DNA of 64,000 bases from Aspidapion aeneum (Eukaryota > Arthropoda > Insecta > Coleoptera > Brentidae). Shown in pieces: positions 20,904 through 32,755 of the stretch (position 1 is the stretch's first letter; each line of letters starts with the position of its first letter). Position numbers and translations under genes: made by a program. The notes under the pieces are model-generated. The model was not told the DNA's origin, made no database searches, and saw only the letters and a program-made list of their open reading frames with translations. The stretch lies in the NCBI GenBank assembly GCA_963576565.1, contig OY755040.1:82369321-82433320 (forward strand), in the 5' to 3' direction.

Positions 20904-22859
20904 TATATAGCATGTGCGCACCGAGTGGGGGTGCCAGGGCCTCCCCAAACCTAAGATTTCTCAGGTATTTTCCACACATTTTATGAATAAAACGATAAAA
21001 TAGCACAAAATATGAGGCCTCCCCCCCCCCGCAGAGGCCTTGGGTCCCCCCAATGGTGGGTGTGCCACTGCATATAGAGAGCGAAGTTTAGCATTCTTAG
21101 CTACTCATACACTCAACTCTTATTACCACTAATCACCTGTTAGTTTTTGGAGATATTCGGGTATCAAATATCTAAAAAAAAATTTTAACAGTTACATTTA
21201 AAAAAATATAAAAGATCTTTTTAACAAGATTATCATGTTCCCTATTTTAATTCTTAGGAAAATGTTCATCCAGAGAATTCAAATAAGTAGCATGCACTTA
21301 AAAAATAAAACTTATTAAATGAACAGGAACTGATATATTTTAAATTTGTGCCAATTTTGTTATTACGTTTATATTTATTTATATATTTTTTTTAAATTGT
21401 TTGGTAACTTTGGTATACATTTTAGGACTATTGCTTCAAATTTAACTATTCGAGTTATTAGTGTGCCTAGGATCGGTATAACGCACTGTAAAATAAACAA
21501 AAAACAAAAAAAAAATAAATTTTTTAACCATTTCTTAAACAAGATTATTTGACAGATAATTAAATTAAAGCCAGTTTTTATTCGGCTTTCTTTATTAAAA
21601 ATAATACAAGAGATCGAAAAAAGTTTAATACAAAAGTTAGAGGCTTTTAAAATGTCTACTAAGCAGTAATAATTTTAATTGACATTTTAATTCCGCGTGA
21701 ATTCTAAGTAAAATTTGTTAAAATATGGTGTACCTAAATAAATAGTTTCCGAGTAGGTTTTAAAATTAATGCAGCTATATAAGAAATTCAATACTTTATT
21801 ATATGTTCCACTCTTCTCTGTCTGTCGCCTGCTGTTATTAAACTACGAATTTCTTATGCAAACACATTGTCTTTAAAACTCGATAATTCAGAAACGGTTG
21901 ACATTAAATATTATCTTGTAACGAAGTTTGATTAGAATTAAAGGGATAAATGAAATGTCAAATGATATACATGTTCCATCTAAAAAAATCAATGATATTG
22001 TGCCACGACTTAATGTCCAACCCTGTAAAAATAAAATAACTACAGCTTAGTAAAAGTTTTAAAACTCCAGAACTCTTGTATTATACTTTTTTCGAGATTT
22101 TGTATAGGTTAAGAAATAATCGACTGTTTTCATACTTAACAGCGACCCTGTATATTATTTTAATAAATAAGCGTTCGAGCTCCCGTCCTAATAATAGTGA
22201 CGAAACCATGGCCTACCGTTGAAAGGTAAGTTGACAAAACTGTCAGCCTGACAATGTCAAATAAAATGATAACCGATCACCACCCTCTTAACTAATGCCA
22301 TAAGGGGCTGTTCATAAATTATGTAAGGGGGTCGTAATAATTAAGTTTTAGGGTTTTTCCAAGGGGAGTTTTCATAAAAATCGATTACAAGGCGGGGGGA
22401 ATAGCTACTTTTTCTCGACCGCGCAGAGAAAAAAAAGAGAGTTATGAGTTCGGTTTTTATCTGTGTATGATGTATGCGGGTATGTGCATATAGATAATGT
22501 TACCCGTGGCTAAAAAACATGGGCGCACTCAGGGCGGGTATTAGGTTAATGGCATGACCCTCAAGCCTAAAAAATTAATACTTTGGTTGAATATATGTCA
22601 ACTTTTTGTTTTACAACTATTAAAAAACTACGAATTCGATTTTCACGTTAGTTTGTTCGTATCGGTTCGGTTAGGTAACCAGATACTCTCGTATTTTTGT
22701 CCAAACTGTTTAATTATGGCTAGATGACGCATTGGTATGGTATAAGAGATGTAAAGCATAAAGACGTACAATTTAATTAGTAATTATTAGAGGCTCATTA
22801 CCAATGGATAGCACACTAGCTAACTTCTCGTCGCATCGTAGAATACATTATCGGCCAAA
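20904..22859. other. No gene seen; possible small degenerate MITEs
   Basis: A G/C-rich segment at about 20920-21072 has loosely inverted ends (gggggtgcc ... ggtgggtgtgccactgc). A segment starting at 22311 (ggctgttcataaattatgtaaggggg) resembles one end of the 43031-43182 MITE. The remainder is AT-rich and unassigned. Confidence 0.3.
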
Positions 22860-23450
22860 AAAACAGTGAACGTGGACAAGACACAGTACTTATGTATTGG
22901 AAACGAATTCAGTGAGTTAGAACTAGACAATGGACAAGAAATATCTCCATGCAATGAGTATGTATACTTGGGTGTCACATTTGATAAGACAGGAACAGAC
23001 TGTAAAGAACTGGAAAAAAGAATAGTAAAAGCAAAAAAGGTTATTGAATGTCTTAACAGTATTTTATGGAGCAGAGATAAAAAAGAATGTAAAATTTAAT
23101 ATATATAAAACAATGGTGAAAAGAGAATATCTAGAACAGATCACATAAGAAATGAGATCATAAAAGAAAGAATGGGAATCGAGGGAAGCATAACGGATGA
23201 CATCACTAAAAGACAACTGATAAGGTACGGCCATGTACAACGGATGAACGACGAAAGATTACCAAAGCAGGTCCTAGAATGGCAACCAATAGGGCGCAGA
23301 AAAAGAAGGCGTCCTAAACTAGAATGGCAAGTCAATCCAAAGATCAATGAGTCAAAAAAATCTGACAGAGGATGATTGTCAGGATCGAAGGAGGTGGAGA
23401 ATAGGCGTCGGACAACGTAGAAAAACGTTCTAAACCGACTAAATAAATAA
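22860..23450 (+). mobile_element. RTE-like LINE 3' end (RT C-terminus)
   Basis: The plus strand encodes DKTQYLCIGNEFSELELDNG and YVYLGVTFDKTGTDCKELEK, the thumb region after the RT core. A deletion and frame change near 23115-23130 follow, then SRTDHIRNEIIKERM, RYGHVQRMNDERLPKQVLEW with GRRKRRRPKLEW, and the usual end CQDRRRWRIGVGQRRKTF. A TAA lies near 23444, and the AT-rich tail begins directly afterwards. Catalytic motifs lie outside the fragment. It is probably the same family as 16739-17830. Confidence 0.8.
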
Positions 23451-23744
23451 AAGTTATAATCTAAAAACACATTTTGAAAACTTCCGGCCTCTAGGGGCAA
23501 AATATGTAATTTTTTTTACAGCAAAAGAATAAGTACGTGAAGGCCGATGAGCGAGAAGATTCATTATTCTAGCTTAAACTGTTCAGAATTGACAAAATAT
23601 TTTGACACCCTAACGTTAATTTTTGACTGAAACAATTTTGGGTCTGTTGACAGGTCAGGCAGTGTTGGTGGGAACATTAGTAATCGATTAAAACAGGTGT
23701 AAAATCTTCATCAAAAAGCCCACGAGAGACGCTATGGCCGCAGA

Positions 23745-24114
23745 CTATTTATAGTATTTGCAATAAGGCTAAAAATTTTGATTTTTTATTAAAACAATCC
23801 TCAGAAACCATAATCAATTGTAAATTTAATGAAAAAGCTTGGATTCAATCTTCCTTGCGAATTAAATTAGGTGGGCTTGGGATAAGAGATTCTTCAACCC
23901 TCTGCTTTTCTGCCTTTCTTGGATCAACAAATGACGTTTCAAATCTTCTGCCATCGCTTTAACCAAAATATATTTTGGAGATTAATGATAAAGCACACGA
24001 AGAAGCACTCTTCTTTTTTAAATCAATAACCAATATTTCAGATACATCTAATTTAACTTCACAAAAAGATTTTGATATAAAACTTTCTCAAACATTTTTA
24101 AATAAAATTTTGTA
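23745..24114 (+). pseudogene. LINE with C-terminal restriction-like endonuclease: upstream part
   Basis: The plus-strand translation has KAWIQSSLRIKLGGLGIRD, SSTLCFSAFLGST and SQTFLNKIL, a region that follows the RT in a group of LINEs whose proteins end with a zinc finger and a PD-(D/E)xK nuclease. One stop interrupts it (near 23961). It ends abruptly at the 3' tail of a Jockey-like LINE inserted in the opposite orientation, and the same protein resumes near 27898. Confidence 0.7.
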
Positions 24115-24406
24115 GTAGTAGTAGTATTTATTTTCAACTTGTACAAAATAGAGGTACAAAAGAAGCTCTAAAAAGCTGTCTGGAAAGATTTTTTTTTCTT
24201 CTTAAAAACTTCTTAAAAATTAAAATGCCCAAACTAATTAATACACATAAGCTGTATTAAGTAAGCTGGGTCACACAAATATACCTAGGACAACTTAAGA
24301 ATAGAATATATCAGGTTAAAAATTACAGTGTCTAATAAAGTTTAAGTTAAAATTCATGGTTAAAAAATTCATCTGTTATAAAAAACCTGAGTATGTAGCA
24401 GATTTT

Positions 24407-25976
24407 TTAGCTTTTTTTTAATATGTTTTCATTTTCACTATTTAATACATCACGAGGCAACCTATTTAACACTTTGATTCCCATATAATAGGAACTTTTT
24501 CTATTAACTTCTAAATTAAAGTTTGGAAGAACAACAGCATCATTATTTCTTGTAGGGTAGTTATGAATATGTGTGTGAGTTCTTAAATTTTCTCTTTCTC
24601 TAAATAACAAAATAGCAATTCTATAAATGTAAAGGTTAGTGAGTGTAAATATTTTGTGTTTTTTGAAATATTGTCGACATGATTGCAATCTGTCAAGGGA
24701 AAATATCGCTCGAACAGCACGTTTCTGAAGGAGAAACGCACTCCTCGCACCAACAGAGTTGCCCCAAAATTCCACACCATATTGTAAAATGCTATAAAAG
24801 TATGCATAATAGATAGTTATTGCGACCTCCCCACCAATATTCTGTTTAGCGATCCTAATTGCATAGATGGCACTGCTTAAAGATTTGTTTAGTTTTGAAA
24901 TATGGCATTTCCAATCTAGAGCCTGATCAATGAATACTCCCAGAAACTCCATATCGGCTTGGATAGTCACGCTTCCAGTTTCCATGAGAATATTGAGTTC
25001 TCCAACTTTTTTGTTGGGTTGAAACAGTATATTAAATGTTTTGGTCAACATTAAGGACCAATTTATTTGCGACGAACCAATCACATACATTTTCCATGAT
25101 ATTTTTGCCAGCAACTTGCAGATCATGTAAAAGTTTTTTGTCTAAAGTTATGCTGGTATCATCTGCAAATAATGTGAATAGTACGGATGGAAAGTTTACG
25201 TCAAGATCATTCACATAAATCAAAAATAAGAGCGGTCCTAGTATTGATCCCTGAGGAACGCCGAATTTAAGAGGCCTAAATATTGACTGTATCTGTTCTG
25301 AATGGTTAGGAAAAGTTTGTTCAATCTCAACAAACATTTGTCGATTTTGAAGATAAGAAGAGAACCAGTTAACACCAATACCATAATATTCAAGCTTTTC
25401 AAGAAGTACAGTGTGATCCACACAATCGAAAATATGGTCAACGGGTGGTCTCTTTTTTCTAATATATAGTTAATGTTTTTTAAAAGATTTTGTATTGCAT
25501 GAGTAGTGTTGCTATTTTTTTGAAATCCAAATTGATTTTTGGTAAAAATGGAATTCTGGGCAATGTAATGAGTCACTTGGTTTTTTACGATTGTTTCCAA
25601 TATTTTAGAGATGGATGGCAGTAGCGATACAGGTCTGTAATTTTCCATCAATGTTGTTTGACCCTTTTTAAAAAGAGGTTTAACCTTTGCAGTTTTATAG
25701 CAATCAGGGAAAATTCCCGATCTCAACGATAGATTTATCAAATAGGTCAGTGGTTTTTGTAAAATATTAACATTGTTTTTTATTCTTGTAATTGGTATTT
25801 CATCATACCCGGTACTATGTTTTGATTTTAATTTTTTAGCGATCTTTATAATTTCTTGTTCAGTAACGTCTGTGAAAGAAAATAATTGCCTGTGTTTTAT
25901 CTGAGCTTTATTTAGATACTCTCGATGTTTTTTTTTTAACTTTTAATGTTTTGTGTTAGATTCGGTGCAAGAGTTT
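24407..25976 (-). pseudogene. Jockey-like LINE 1 ORF2, reverse transcriptase domain
   Basis: RT read in three overlapping minus-strand frames. The first (25741-25238) has KKGQTTLMENYRPVSLLPS and TKNQFGFQKNSNT. The second (25421-25032) has FGVPQGSILGPLLFLIYVND and LFTLFADDTSITL (FADD catalytic pair). The third (25126-24407) holds the thumb and C-terminus, with FLGVFIDQALDWKCHISKLN and HNYPTRNNDAVVLPNFN. Frameshifts near 25440 and 25080 make it inactive. The linker segment 25742-25976 carries weaker remnants. Confidence 0.85.
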
Positions 25977-26238
25977 CATAAAAATTTGCAAATGTTTTCT
26001 TTTTTCTTCAGAGGTTTTTTTTGAATGTTCGTTTTTATTATGTTCCACGTTGTTTTTATTTTGTTATTTAAATTTTCTATCTCAGATCCGAAATATTTTT
26101 GTTTTGATAATTTTATTACCTGTTCAAGCACTTTTGAATATTTTTTTACATAATTTTTAATAAAATCACATGCAGCGAAGTGATTTCTTAGCATTATCAG
26201 TGAACGTTTATTTCTACAAGAAATCCTGATTGCTTTGG

Positions 26239-27234
26239 TTATCCAACCTTTATTAATTTTTTTGTTATTGGTTTTTTTGGGGGATAGGATTGTTTGAAGC
26301 AGCCATCCAAGAGACTATTAAAAGTTCGAAATGCATCATTGATCTCAATTTTATTATAAAGAAGATTCCAGTTTATTTGATTTAAACTTTTAGTAAAACT
26401 TTGATCATTTTTATTGTTAAAAATGAGCTTTTTTTGTGAAAAAAATATTTTGTTTATTTGTTCTTTTAAGTGAAGTGAAATGACTTGGCCTGTGTGGTCC
26501 AAGATTCCAAAGTCTTTATTAATTAATAAGCATATTTCGTCTTTATTTTGAATTAAAATTTTATCTAAGGTTGCGGGAGGGCCATTTCTAATTCTTGTAG
26601 GCTCTTTGATTGTAATTAAATAGTGAAAAGAGTTTGATACCTCCTCGAATAAAGATCTTTCATGGTCATTTTCAAAATAAATGTTAAAGTCGCCACAAAC
26701 AACCACCCTATCACTTGGAAAGAGTGAAGCTATTTCATTATTTAAATTGTAAAAATTTTCCAGAAAGCTCTGTAAGTTGCCGTCTGGTGATCTATAGAAA
26801 CATATAATGATTGTTTTAATTGATTTCGCTTGGGCTGCTACATACTCGAAATCAAGTTCAGTACTCCCTACAGTAAGTTTTAGTTCCACAAATTGTAAGT
26901 TTGTCTTTGCAAAAATCATTGTCCCACCATGGACATGATCCTCCCTACAGAAAGCTGCAACTTGATTGTAACCAGGTAGGATAGCAGTTATTTCCTGTCC
27001 TTTTTTAAACCAGTGTTCTGAGGTGCAAACCACTTGAATTTCTGGTTGAACATCTTCTAACAGTGTACTCAGGATATCCAACTTGTTTCCCAAACATTGC
27101 ATATTTTGGTGAAAGATTGTCAGTTTGTTGCTTTGAGTGGTTGAATCGTTTAAATTTGAGTGGTTTAAATGGTCTATTGAGCTCTCTAGATAGGATTGGT
27201 CAACATCGTTGGTGTCTTCTATCTTCTCTGCCAT
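26239..27234 (-). pseudogene. Jockey-like LINE 1 ORF2, AP-endonuclease domain
   Basis: 331 open codons from MAEKIEDTNDVD. The N-terminal endonuclease shows TIFHQNMQCLGNKLD (catalytic Asn), VCTSEHWF (Glu), IICFYRSPDG, RVVVCGDFNIYF (GDFN) and LDKILIQ, with the final DH pair in FGILDHTGQVI. The region spans about residues 40-260. The frame is lost after KKLIKVG and continues in another frame at 26194-25976 toward the RT. The endonuclease nicks target DNA during retrotransposition. Confidence 0.85.
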
Positions 27235-27897
27235 TGATAATGATTGTTCCGAAAAGTTTGAGTGGGGCCATATTGTTGAAAGGAGTTATGTGTATTGTAT
27301 CTTGGCATAGCTTTTGGAACAAATTTTGCTACATAGCAACCAGAAGGCCAGAAGTCTGTTGATAAGTATTGTGATTCCAATTTTTCTGGAACCCCTAGCT
27401 TAAAAGCTGCACTTCTTGAATTTCTAAATTTTGATCGGAGTAGTTTTTCGCAAATATAAAGGTCTTTTGACTTCGGGTCTAATAAAGCAGTGATGTCGTC
27501 TGGTGTTGTATTTACATCTAGGTTAGAAATATAAATAAACTTTAATTTTTTTTGGTTTGCTATGTCTGGATTGGCAATTTTTAGGGACTCTCTTTGCGGC
27601 CCTGAACAGATGAGCCCTTTTCTCTCATTTTTTTCTCTGTTTTGTGAAGAAAAACTATTTTCGTCTGTTGATGTGGTTTTCTGGATGTCATTTGGCTGTG
27701 CAGGTATGGGGTTTGTTTTAAGTCCTGACTAGATTGAAAGCATCTCCGAATTTGATTCCCTGAGCCCAGTAACCTTTGTGTTAAGTTCATTTATTTGTAA
27801 TGTTACGGAGTTAGTCGCTCAGTTTTTAGGTTTTCACACAGGGTCTCTAAAATGTTATTACAGTGCTCCTGTAGTTTGTTTTCAATCTTTGTTTGCA
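27235..27897 (-). pseudogene. Jockey-like LINE 1 ORF1 remnant
   Basis: Minus-strand pieces in different frames: SDLQTKIENKLQEHCNNIL (coiled-coil-like) near 27900-27850, INELNTKVTGLRESNSE near 27785, and FIYISNLDVNTTPDDITALL near 27540. SQYLSTDFWPSGCYVAKFVP follows near 27360. The last parts resemble the conserved C-terminal domain of Jockey ORF1 nucleic-acid-binding proteins. Stops and frameshifts make it non-functional. Confidence 0.65.
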
Positions 27898-28640
27898 AGT
27901 CGGATACTCAAACATCTTTAAAAGACAAGGCTAGACTTCTACCTTTACAGGAACCCGAAAGCTCTTTTTGGCTTCATGCTTTACCTTCATCTTCTTTGGG
28001 TAACCTTTTAGACAACTCGTCCTTCCGCTTATCTGTCGCTCTAAGACTAGGTCAGCCTGTGTGTGAGCAACACGTCTGCACTTGTGGCAAAACAGTTGAC
28101 ATTTACGGCCATCATGGCTTATGCTGCTTAAAGAGTGCAGGTCGTTTAGCTAGACACAGACTGATTAATGATATTATTAAGAGGTCTCTTGGTTCTCCAG
28201 ATTTTCCTGCAGTACTGGAGCCTCCAGGTATTTGTCGTGGCGACGGTAAGCGGGCGGACGGGATGACTTTGGTGCCATGGAAGAGAGGTAAAGCTTTAAT
28301 GTGGGATGCTTCATGCAGGGACACCCTTGCAGATTCCTACATAAACAAAACTTCAGTAAAATCTGGGGAAGCTGCTCACCTTGGAGAAGTTCAAAAGAGG
28401 GAGAAATATAAAGAATTAGAAGATCGTTTCTTATTTGTACCCTTTATTGTTGAGACATTGGGCCCGTGGGGAGAGGAAGCTAAGAACTTGATTAATGACA
28501 TCAGTAAAAAAATTAAACATCAAAAAGTTCGTAGCTTCATCTGCCAACGGATAGGCCTCGCAGTTTAAAGGGGTAATGCCGCTTCAATTTTAGGCACAAT
28601 TAAGCCTGAGTCTGGTCTGGTAGAAATTTTTTATTTATAG
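27898..28640 (+). pseudogene. LINE C-terminus: zinc finger and restriction-like endonuclease
   Basis: The protein resumes at SDTQTSLKDKARLLPLQ after the Jockey insertion. It contains a CCHH/CCHC-like finger (CTCGKTVDIYGHHGLCC) and then the nuclease region: KRADGMTLVPW (usually RPDG in this group), ALMWDASC (catalytic WD) and FVPFIVETLGPWGEEAKNL. A TAA at 28566-28568 interrupts QRIGLAV, after which the expected RGNAASILGT continues in frame to about 28640. Such nucleases replace the AP-type endonuclease in older LINE lineages. I cannot name the clade with certainty. Confidence 0.78.
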
Positions 28641-28754
28641 TGTATTATTGTTCTTATTATTTTTTTTTTATTATTATTTTACTTTTTTTATGTATTATTT
28701 TATTTTTATTAGTTTTTATGTTTTACTATTTTATACAAATTTTTACCTAGATAA

Positions 28755-28846
28755 TATTTTTGTTGAAATTAGTAAACTGAACATGATTAATTCATTTAAA
28801 TATATTGGTATTACAATAGACTCAAAATTAAATTTCCATCAACAGT
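28755..28846 (+). pseudogene. Tiny LINE RT fragment
   Basis: The plus strand encodes SFKYIGITIDSKLNFHQQ, the conserved thumb strand (FKYLGI.IDSKLNF) of Jockey-like reverse transcriptases. Nothing recognisable lies on either side. The preceding 100 bp are a T-rich low-complexity run. Confidence 0.5.
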
Positions 28847-28879
28847 AAAACAAAGTTTTCTAAAGGATTTACACTACTG

Positions 28880-29466
28880 AGTACATACTATCGCTTGCGA
28901 TAGATCTACTGTGATCTGCGCCGCTGTGAAGCCTCTCAAATTATAATTTTAGTTTTTCGGACCGTTATTTAGCTGATTTTTAGCTTCGTTTTAACTCACC
29001 ATTTAACGATCCATCATAAAAACGGCCCGAAACCTTCTATTTGCGTTTCAACTGCAGGTTGCACTAAAAATTTGTATAAGTGCTGACGATCCATAAAAAC
29101 ACCGAAAATCGTCAAAGCCTAAAATGGCCGAAAAAAAATTTTTGAATTGTAATTTGTTCGAAAATAACAAACAGTCGAAAGTAAAATAGACGAAAATAAT
29201 TTAGAAGAAACGTAGTGGTATTGACGATCCGTAAAATTATTGAAGATAATACAGTTTAAACGTAAAAGCAACGAAACAGAGTTCAGTCGAAAACGAAAGA
29301 ATAATTGAACCGTAAAAAAGTCAAATCGCAAAAAGGCCAAACCGTACAAAAATAAAAGAGAAGAAAGCAACTCAAGCAAGACGTATTGTTGTCGATCCGT
29401 AAAGTTGTCGAAAATAATTTAAACGAATAGTAGTTTTGACGATCCGTTAAAATGTCGAAATTTATA
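28880..29466. repeat. Degenerate cgaaaa / gatccgtaaa-rich repeat region (left)
   Basis: Many irregularly spaced copies of short phrases such as gacgatccgtaaa, gtcgaaaataa, ccgtaaaaaagtc and cgaaaatcgtc. No clean period. The same vocabulary appears at 39960-40490, partly in inverse orientation. It is non-coding. The Jockey-like LINE 2 tail begins directly after it. Confidence 0.6.
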
Positions 29467-29748
29467 GAATAGAATATTTATTAATCTTTTCGGCTACAAA
29501 ATTGTAGATAAGTCAAAAAATTTTACAAAAAATATTGCTTATGGTTTCAAGAAACAACAATTTTTTCTTATAAATAATAAAAAATTATCTAAAATTACAT
29601 ATAAAGTAAAAAGAAATATACAAACGTTCATACTGTGATTGTAAAAAGACTAACACAAAATACACTTCACATTTAAGACTAACGCTGAGACACAAAACAA
29701 AGTTAATTTTTTTTAAATGAAATATTTTTTTAAAAATAAGACAAAATT

Positions 29749-31101
29749 CTACCTTTCGCCTAGCAGAAAGTTTTCAAACTCCGTTACGGTGTAAAAAGTT
29801 TTATGCACAAGTATGCCTTTTATTTCTTTCTTAAAAAGATTTTGAGTTTGGAGTTGTTTTATATTTTTTGGTAATGCATTAAATAATCGGCAACCAAGAT
29901 AATGACAAGTTTTTTTCATATATTCGTGATTGTGTTTGCCTATGCTAATTTTTTCTTTATTTCTTGTAGGATATGAATGATAAAAACTATTTAAATTAAA
30001 GTTATCTTGGTGCTGATAGATATATACTAATAGTTTATAAATATATATGCTTGTAGCAGTCAAAATTTTATTCTGTTTAAAAACTTCTCTACATGTTGAG
30101 TTATATGGCAGGTTGAAAATTAATCTTATGATTCTCTTTTGTGTTACTAGTACTCTATCAAAGTCCTGAGCCTTACCCCAAACAGCCACTCCGTATGATA
30201 GTGCACAATATGCATTAGCGTAGTAAACTTTAATCAGATTTGATAGACTCATGGAGTTTTTTAGTGATTTTATCATATAATAGCACTTATTTAGCTTAGA
30301 GCAGACTGCATCTATATGATTACTCCACTCAAAAAAAGTGTCAATCATGATTCCCAAAAACTTTGAGCTGTCGCTAAACGAAAGAGGTGTGTCGTTAAAG
30401 GTAATATTGATGTTTAGTGGCTTACGCAGTTTAGTTCTGAATTCCATGAGGACGGTTTTTGATAAATTTATAATAAGCTTATTTTTTTTACACCAGTTTG
30501 AAAATTCTCGCAAAGTTAAATTAATTTTTTCAAGAAGAATTGCTTCGTTTATTGCTGAGATAACTATGGAGGTATCATCAGCAAACATAAAGACAATTCC
30601 GCAGGTAATGTATTCTGGTAAATCATTAATAAATAACAAAAAAACTAATGGGCCTAGAACACTACCCTGTGGAGTTCCTAAGTCAGAATGGTTTGATTGG
30701 GAGAAACAATTACCAATGATGATTTTAAGTTCTCTGTGTGTAAGGAATGATTTAATAAATTTATCTATTGGATTTCTTATTCCTAGTTTTTTTATTTTTT
30801 GATAGACAAAGTCTGGGTCAATGGTGTCAAATGCTCTAGTCAAGTCGAACAGTAGAGCTACCACTCTTTCGCCGTTATCAAGTTTAGTATAGATGTTCTG
30901 TACAATGTCAATTGTGGCTGTCTCTGTCGAATGCTTGCTTCTAAAACCATGTTGACTTGGTGTCAAAATATGGTATTTTTCAATAAAAGATATTAACTTA
31001 TTATATATCACCTTTTCAAATATTTTAGAGAAGCTATTTAATAAGGAAATTGGCCTATTCAACCAATTGTTCATTACCTTTTTTAAAGATTGGAAGGACA
31101 T
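29749..31101 (-). pseudogene. Jockey-like LINE 2 reverse transcriptase (450 open codons)
   Basis: A long intact stretch of RT. It has RPISLLNSFSKIFEKVIYNK, PSQHGFRSKHSTETA, LFDLTRAFDTIDPDFV (first catalytic Asp), TPQGSVLGPLVFLLFINDLP, VFMFADDTSIVI (FADD pair), FLGIMIDTFFEWSNHID and the C-terminal HSYPTRNKEKI. It runs into the proper stop near the 3' UTR. Upstream of 31101 the frame is shifted, so ORF2 as a whole is not intact. RT copies LINE RNA at nicked target DNA. Confidence 0.9.
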
Positions 31102-31466
31102 TAGCCTGTTTTAACCGCGATGGGAAAGTCCCTGCATTTACAGACATATTTATTAAAAACGCTAAACAATTAATTACATTTAAGGAGCATTTTTTAATAT
31201 TTATAGGTATGCCGTCAGGTCCGGTTGATTTTTTGTTTGCTAAGTTTTTTAATGTTTTTTTTACATCTTGGGTTGTTACTTCTGTAAAATAAAAAGATTC
31301 AAAGCTTTTTTTGGTTGTGGTGCAGTTGTTTGATAAGTCACCCTGAAAGTGCGAATTTAGTTTGTTGGTAGAACAGTTGATAAAAAGTTACTAAAGCTGT
31401 TAGCGATGTCCGTTGGGTTAGTTAAAATGGTATTATTTTCGCAAATTTGATTAATAGGTTTTTTCG

Positions 31467-32700
31467 TTAAATTTTGAGCCGAGGTTTTTCCAGTAAGGTT
31501 ATTAATAATTTTCCATGTTGTTTTGGTTTTATTTTTAGAATTATTAATTTTGTTAGCGTAATACTTTTCTTTTTCATTCCTGATTTATGGTCTATTTCTT
31601 TTTTTAATGTCTTATAATTTGTTTTTAGTTCAACATTACCGGTGCGTTTTTGTAGCCAATGTAAGTTTTTTAGGGTTTCCATCTCTGCCAAAAGTTCTCC
31701 AGAAAATTTAATTTTTTGTTTGTTTTTTGTTTTACTATTTTTAAGTGGACAGCTCAACTGAAAACACCAATCAAATGTACTAAAAAACAGCTCAAAGTTT
31801 TTTTCTATGTCGCTTTCTGTAAACTGAATTTCTGACTTCTCAAACCAAAAATTAAGCTCGTTAATTGAGTTGTCGTTTATCAATCTGTGACACTCAGGTG
31901 TAGTCAACGAGGTTTGTTTTTCGGGCAGACCTGTATTTTGGTTATTACAGTAAATTAGCTGGCAATGGTGATCGGAAAAACCTGCCTGAAAATTTTTACA
32001 AGTAAAATATGTTGGGTTTGATGTAATCACATAATCAAGACCAGAGACACTAACTAGTAACATTATTCCTATTTGTAAAAATTCTTGTTGCCTCTTTTAT
32101 CAAAGACGTTAGTTGAAGGGATTCAAATATATCATTAAGCATTTTAAAATATTTGGAGTTTTTACCGTTAGGCAGTTGGTCAATATTTAAGTCCGAACAA
32201 ATTAAAACGTTTGGAAATCCTTCGAGGACTTTTGTCAAAATTTCCGCAAAAATGTCTAAAAAAGCTTTAATGTCTGTTGAACTTCCGGGTCTGTACACTA
32301 ATAAAATGCAGTAACCTTCAAATTGAATTGCAGAGCATTCTATTAACATCTCAACTGAATAGTTATTAAACTTATTCAATACTTTGCACTTCGAAAAAAT
32401 GTCACTTTTTGCAAATATCACCGTACCACCATGTTGCTAAAGTCACAAACTTTTACATAACCGTTCGGTGTAAAGAAAGGTAAGTTATCACTATTCATCC
32501 AATGCTCAGAGAAGCACAGAAACGTTGGATCGTACTTTTGTATATTTAACTCAATTAAATTAAGTTTATTTGATAAACCCTGAACATTAAGATGCATTGC
32601 GGACCAGCAGTGATTTGTGGTTGTAGCTAAATTGTTGCTATCAGAATTGTAGCTGGTTTCTAAAGACCTATTTAATTCTAAGATTACATTATTGTTATTA
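31467..32700 (-). pseudogene. Jockey-like LINE 2 endonuclease domain, broken
   Basis: Minus-strand pieces: HLNVQGLSNKLNLIELNI (catalytic Asn; near 32600), CFSEHWMNSDN (Glu), GTVIFAKSDIFSKC after a frameshift near 32430, and NVLICSDLNIDQ, where the usual GDFN is SDLN. After another frame change near 32055 come LDYVITSNP and FSDHHCQLIYC (final DH pair). The frameshifts and the altered GDFN motif mark it as inactive. Confidence 0.8.
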
Positions 32701-32755
32701 TTATTTTTTAATTTGTTTCTGCTTTAACCTTGATTTATTTTGGTGATAGTGTCAA

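Larger units (their letters stand above)
24115..27897 (-). mobile_element. Jockey-like LINE 1, inserted in another LINE
   Basis: A minus-strand non-LTR element with ORF1 remnants (27897-27235), an endonuclease (27234-26239) and an RT (about 25741-24407). Its 3' end at 24115-24127 is a short run of TAG/CTA triplets rather than poly(A). The 5' end is truncated inside ORF1 at about 27897. It splits a restriction-like-endonuclease LINE, whose two halves flank it in plus orientation. Confidence 0.85.
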
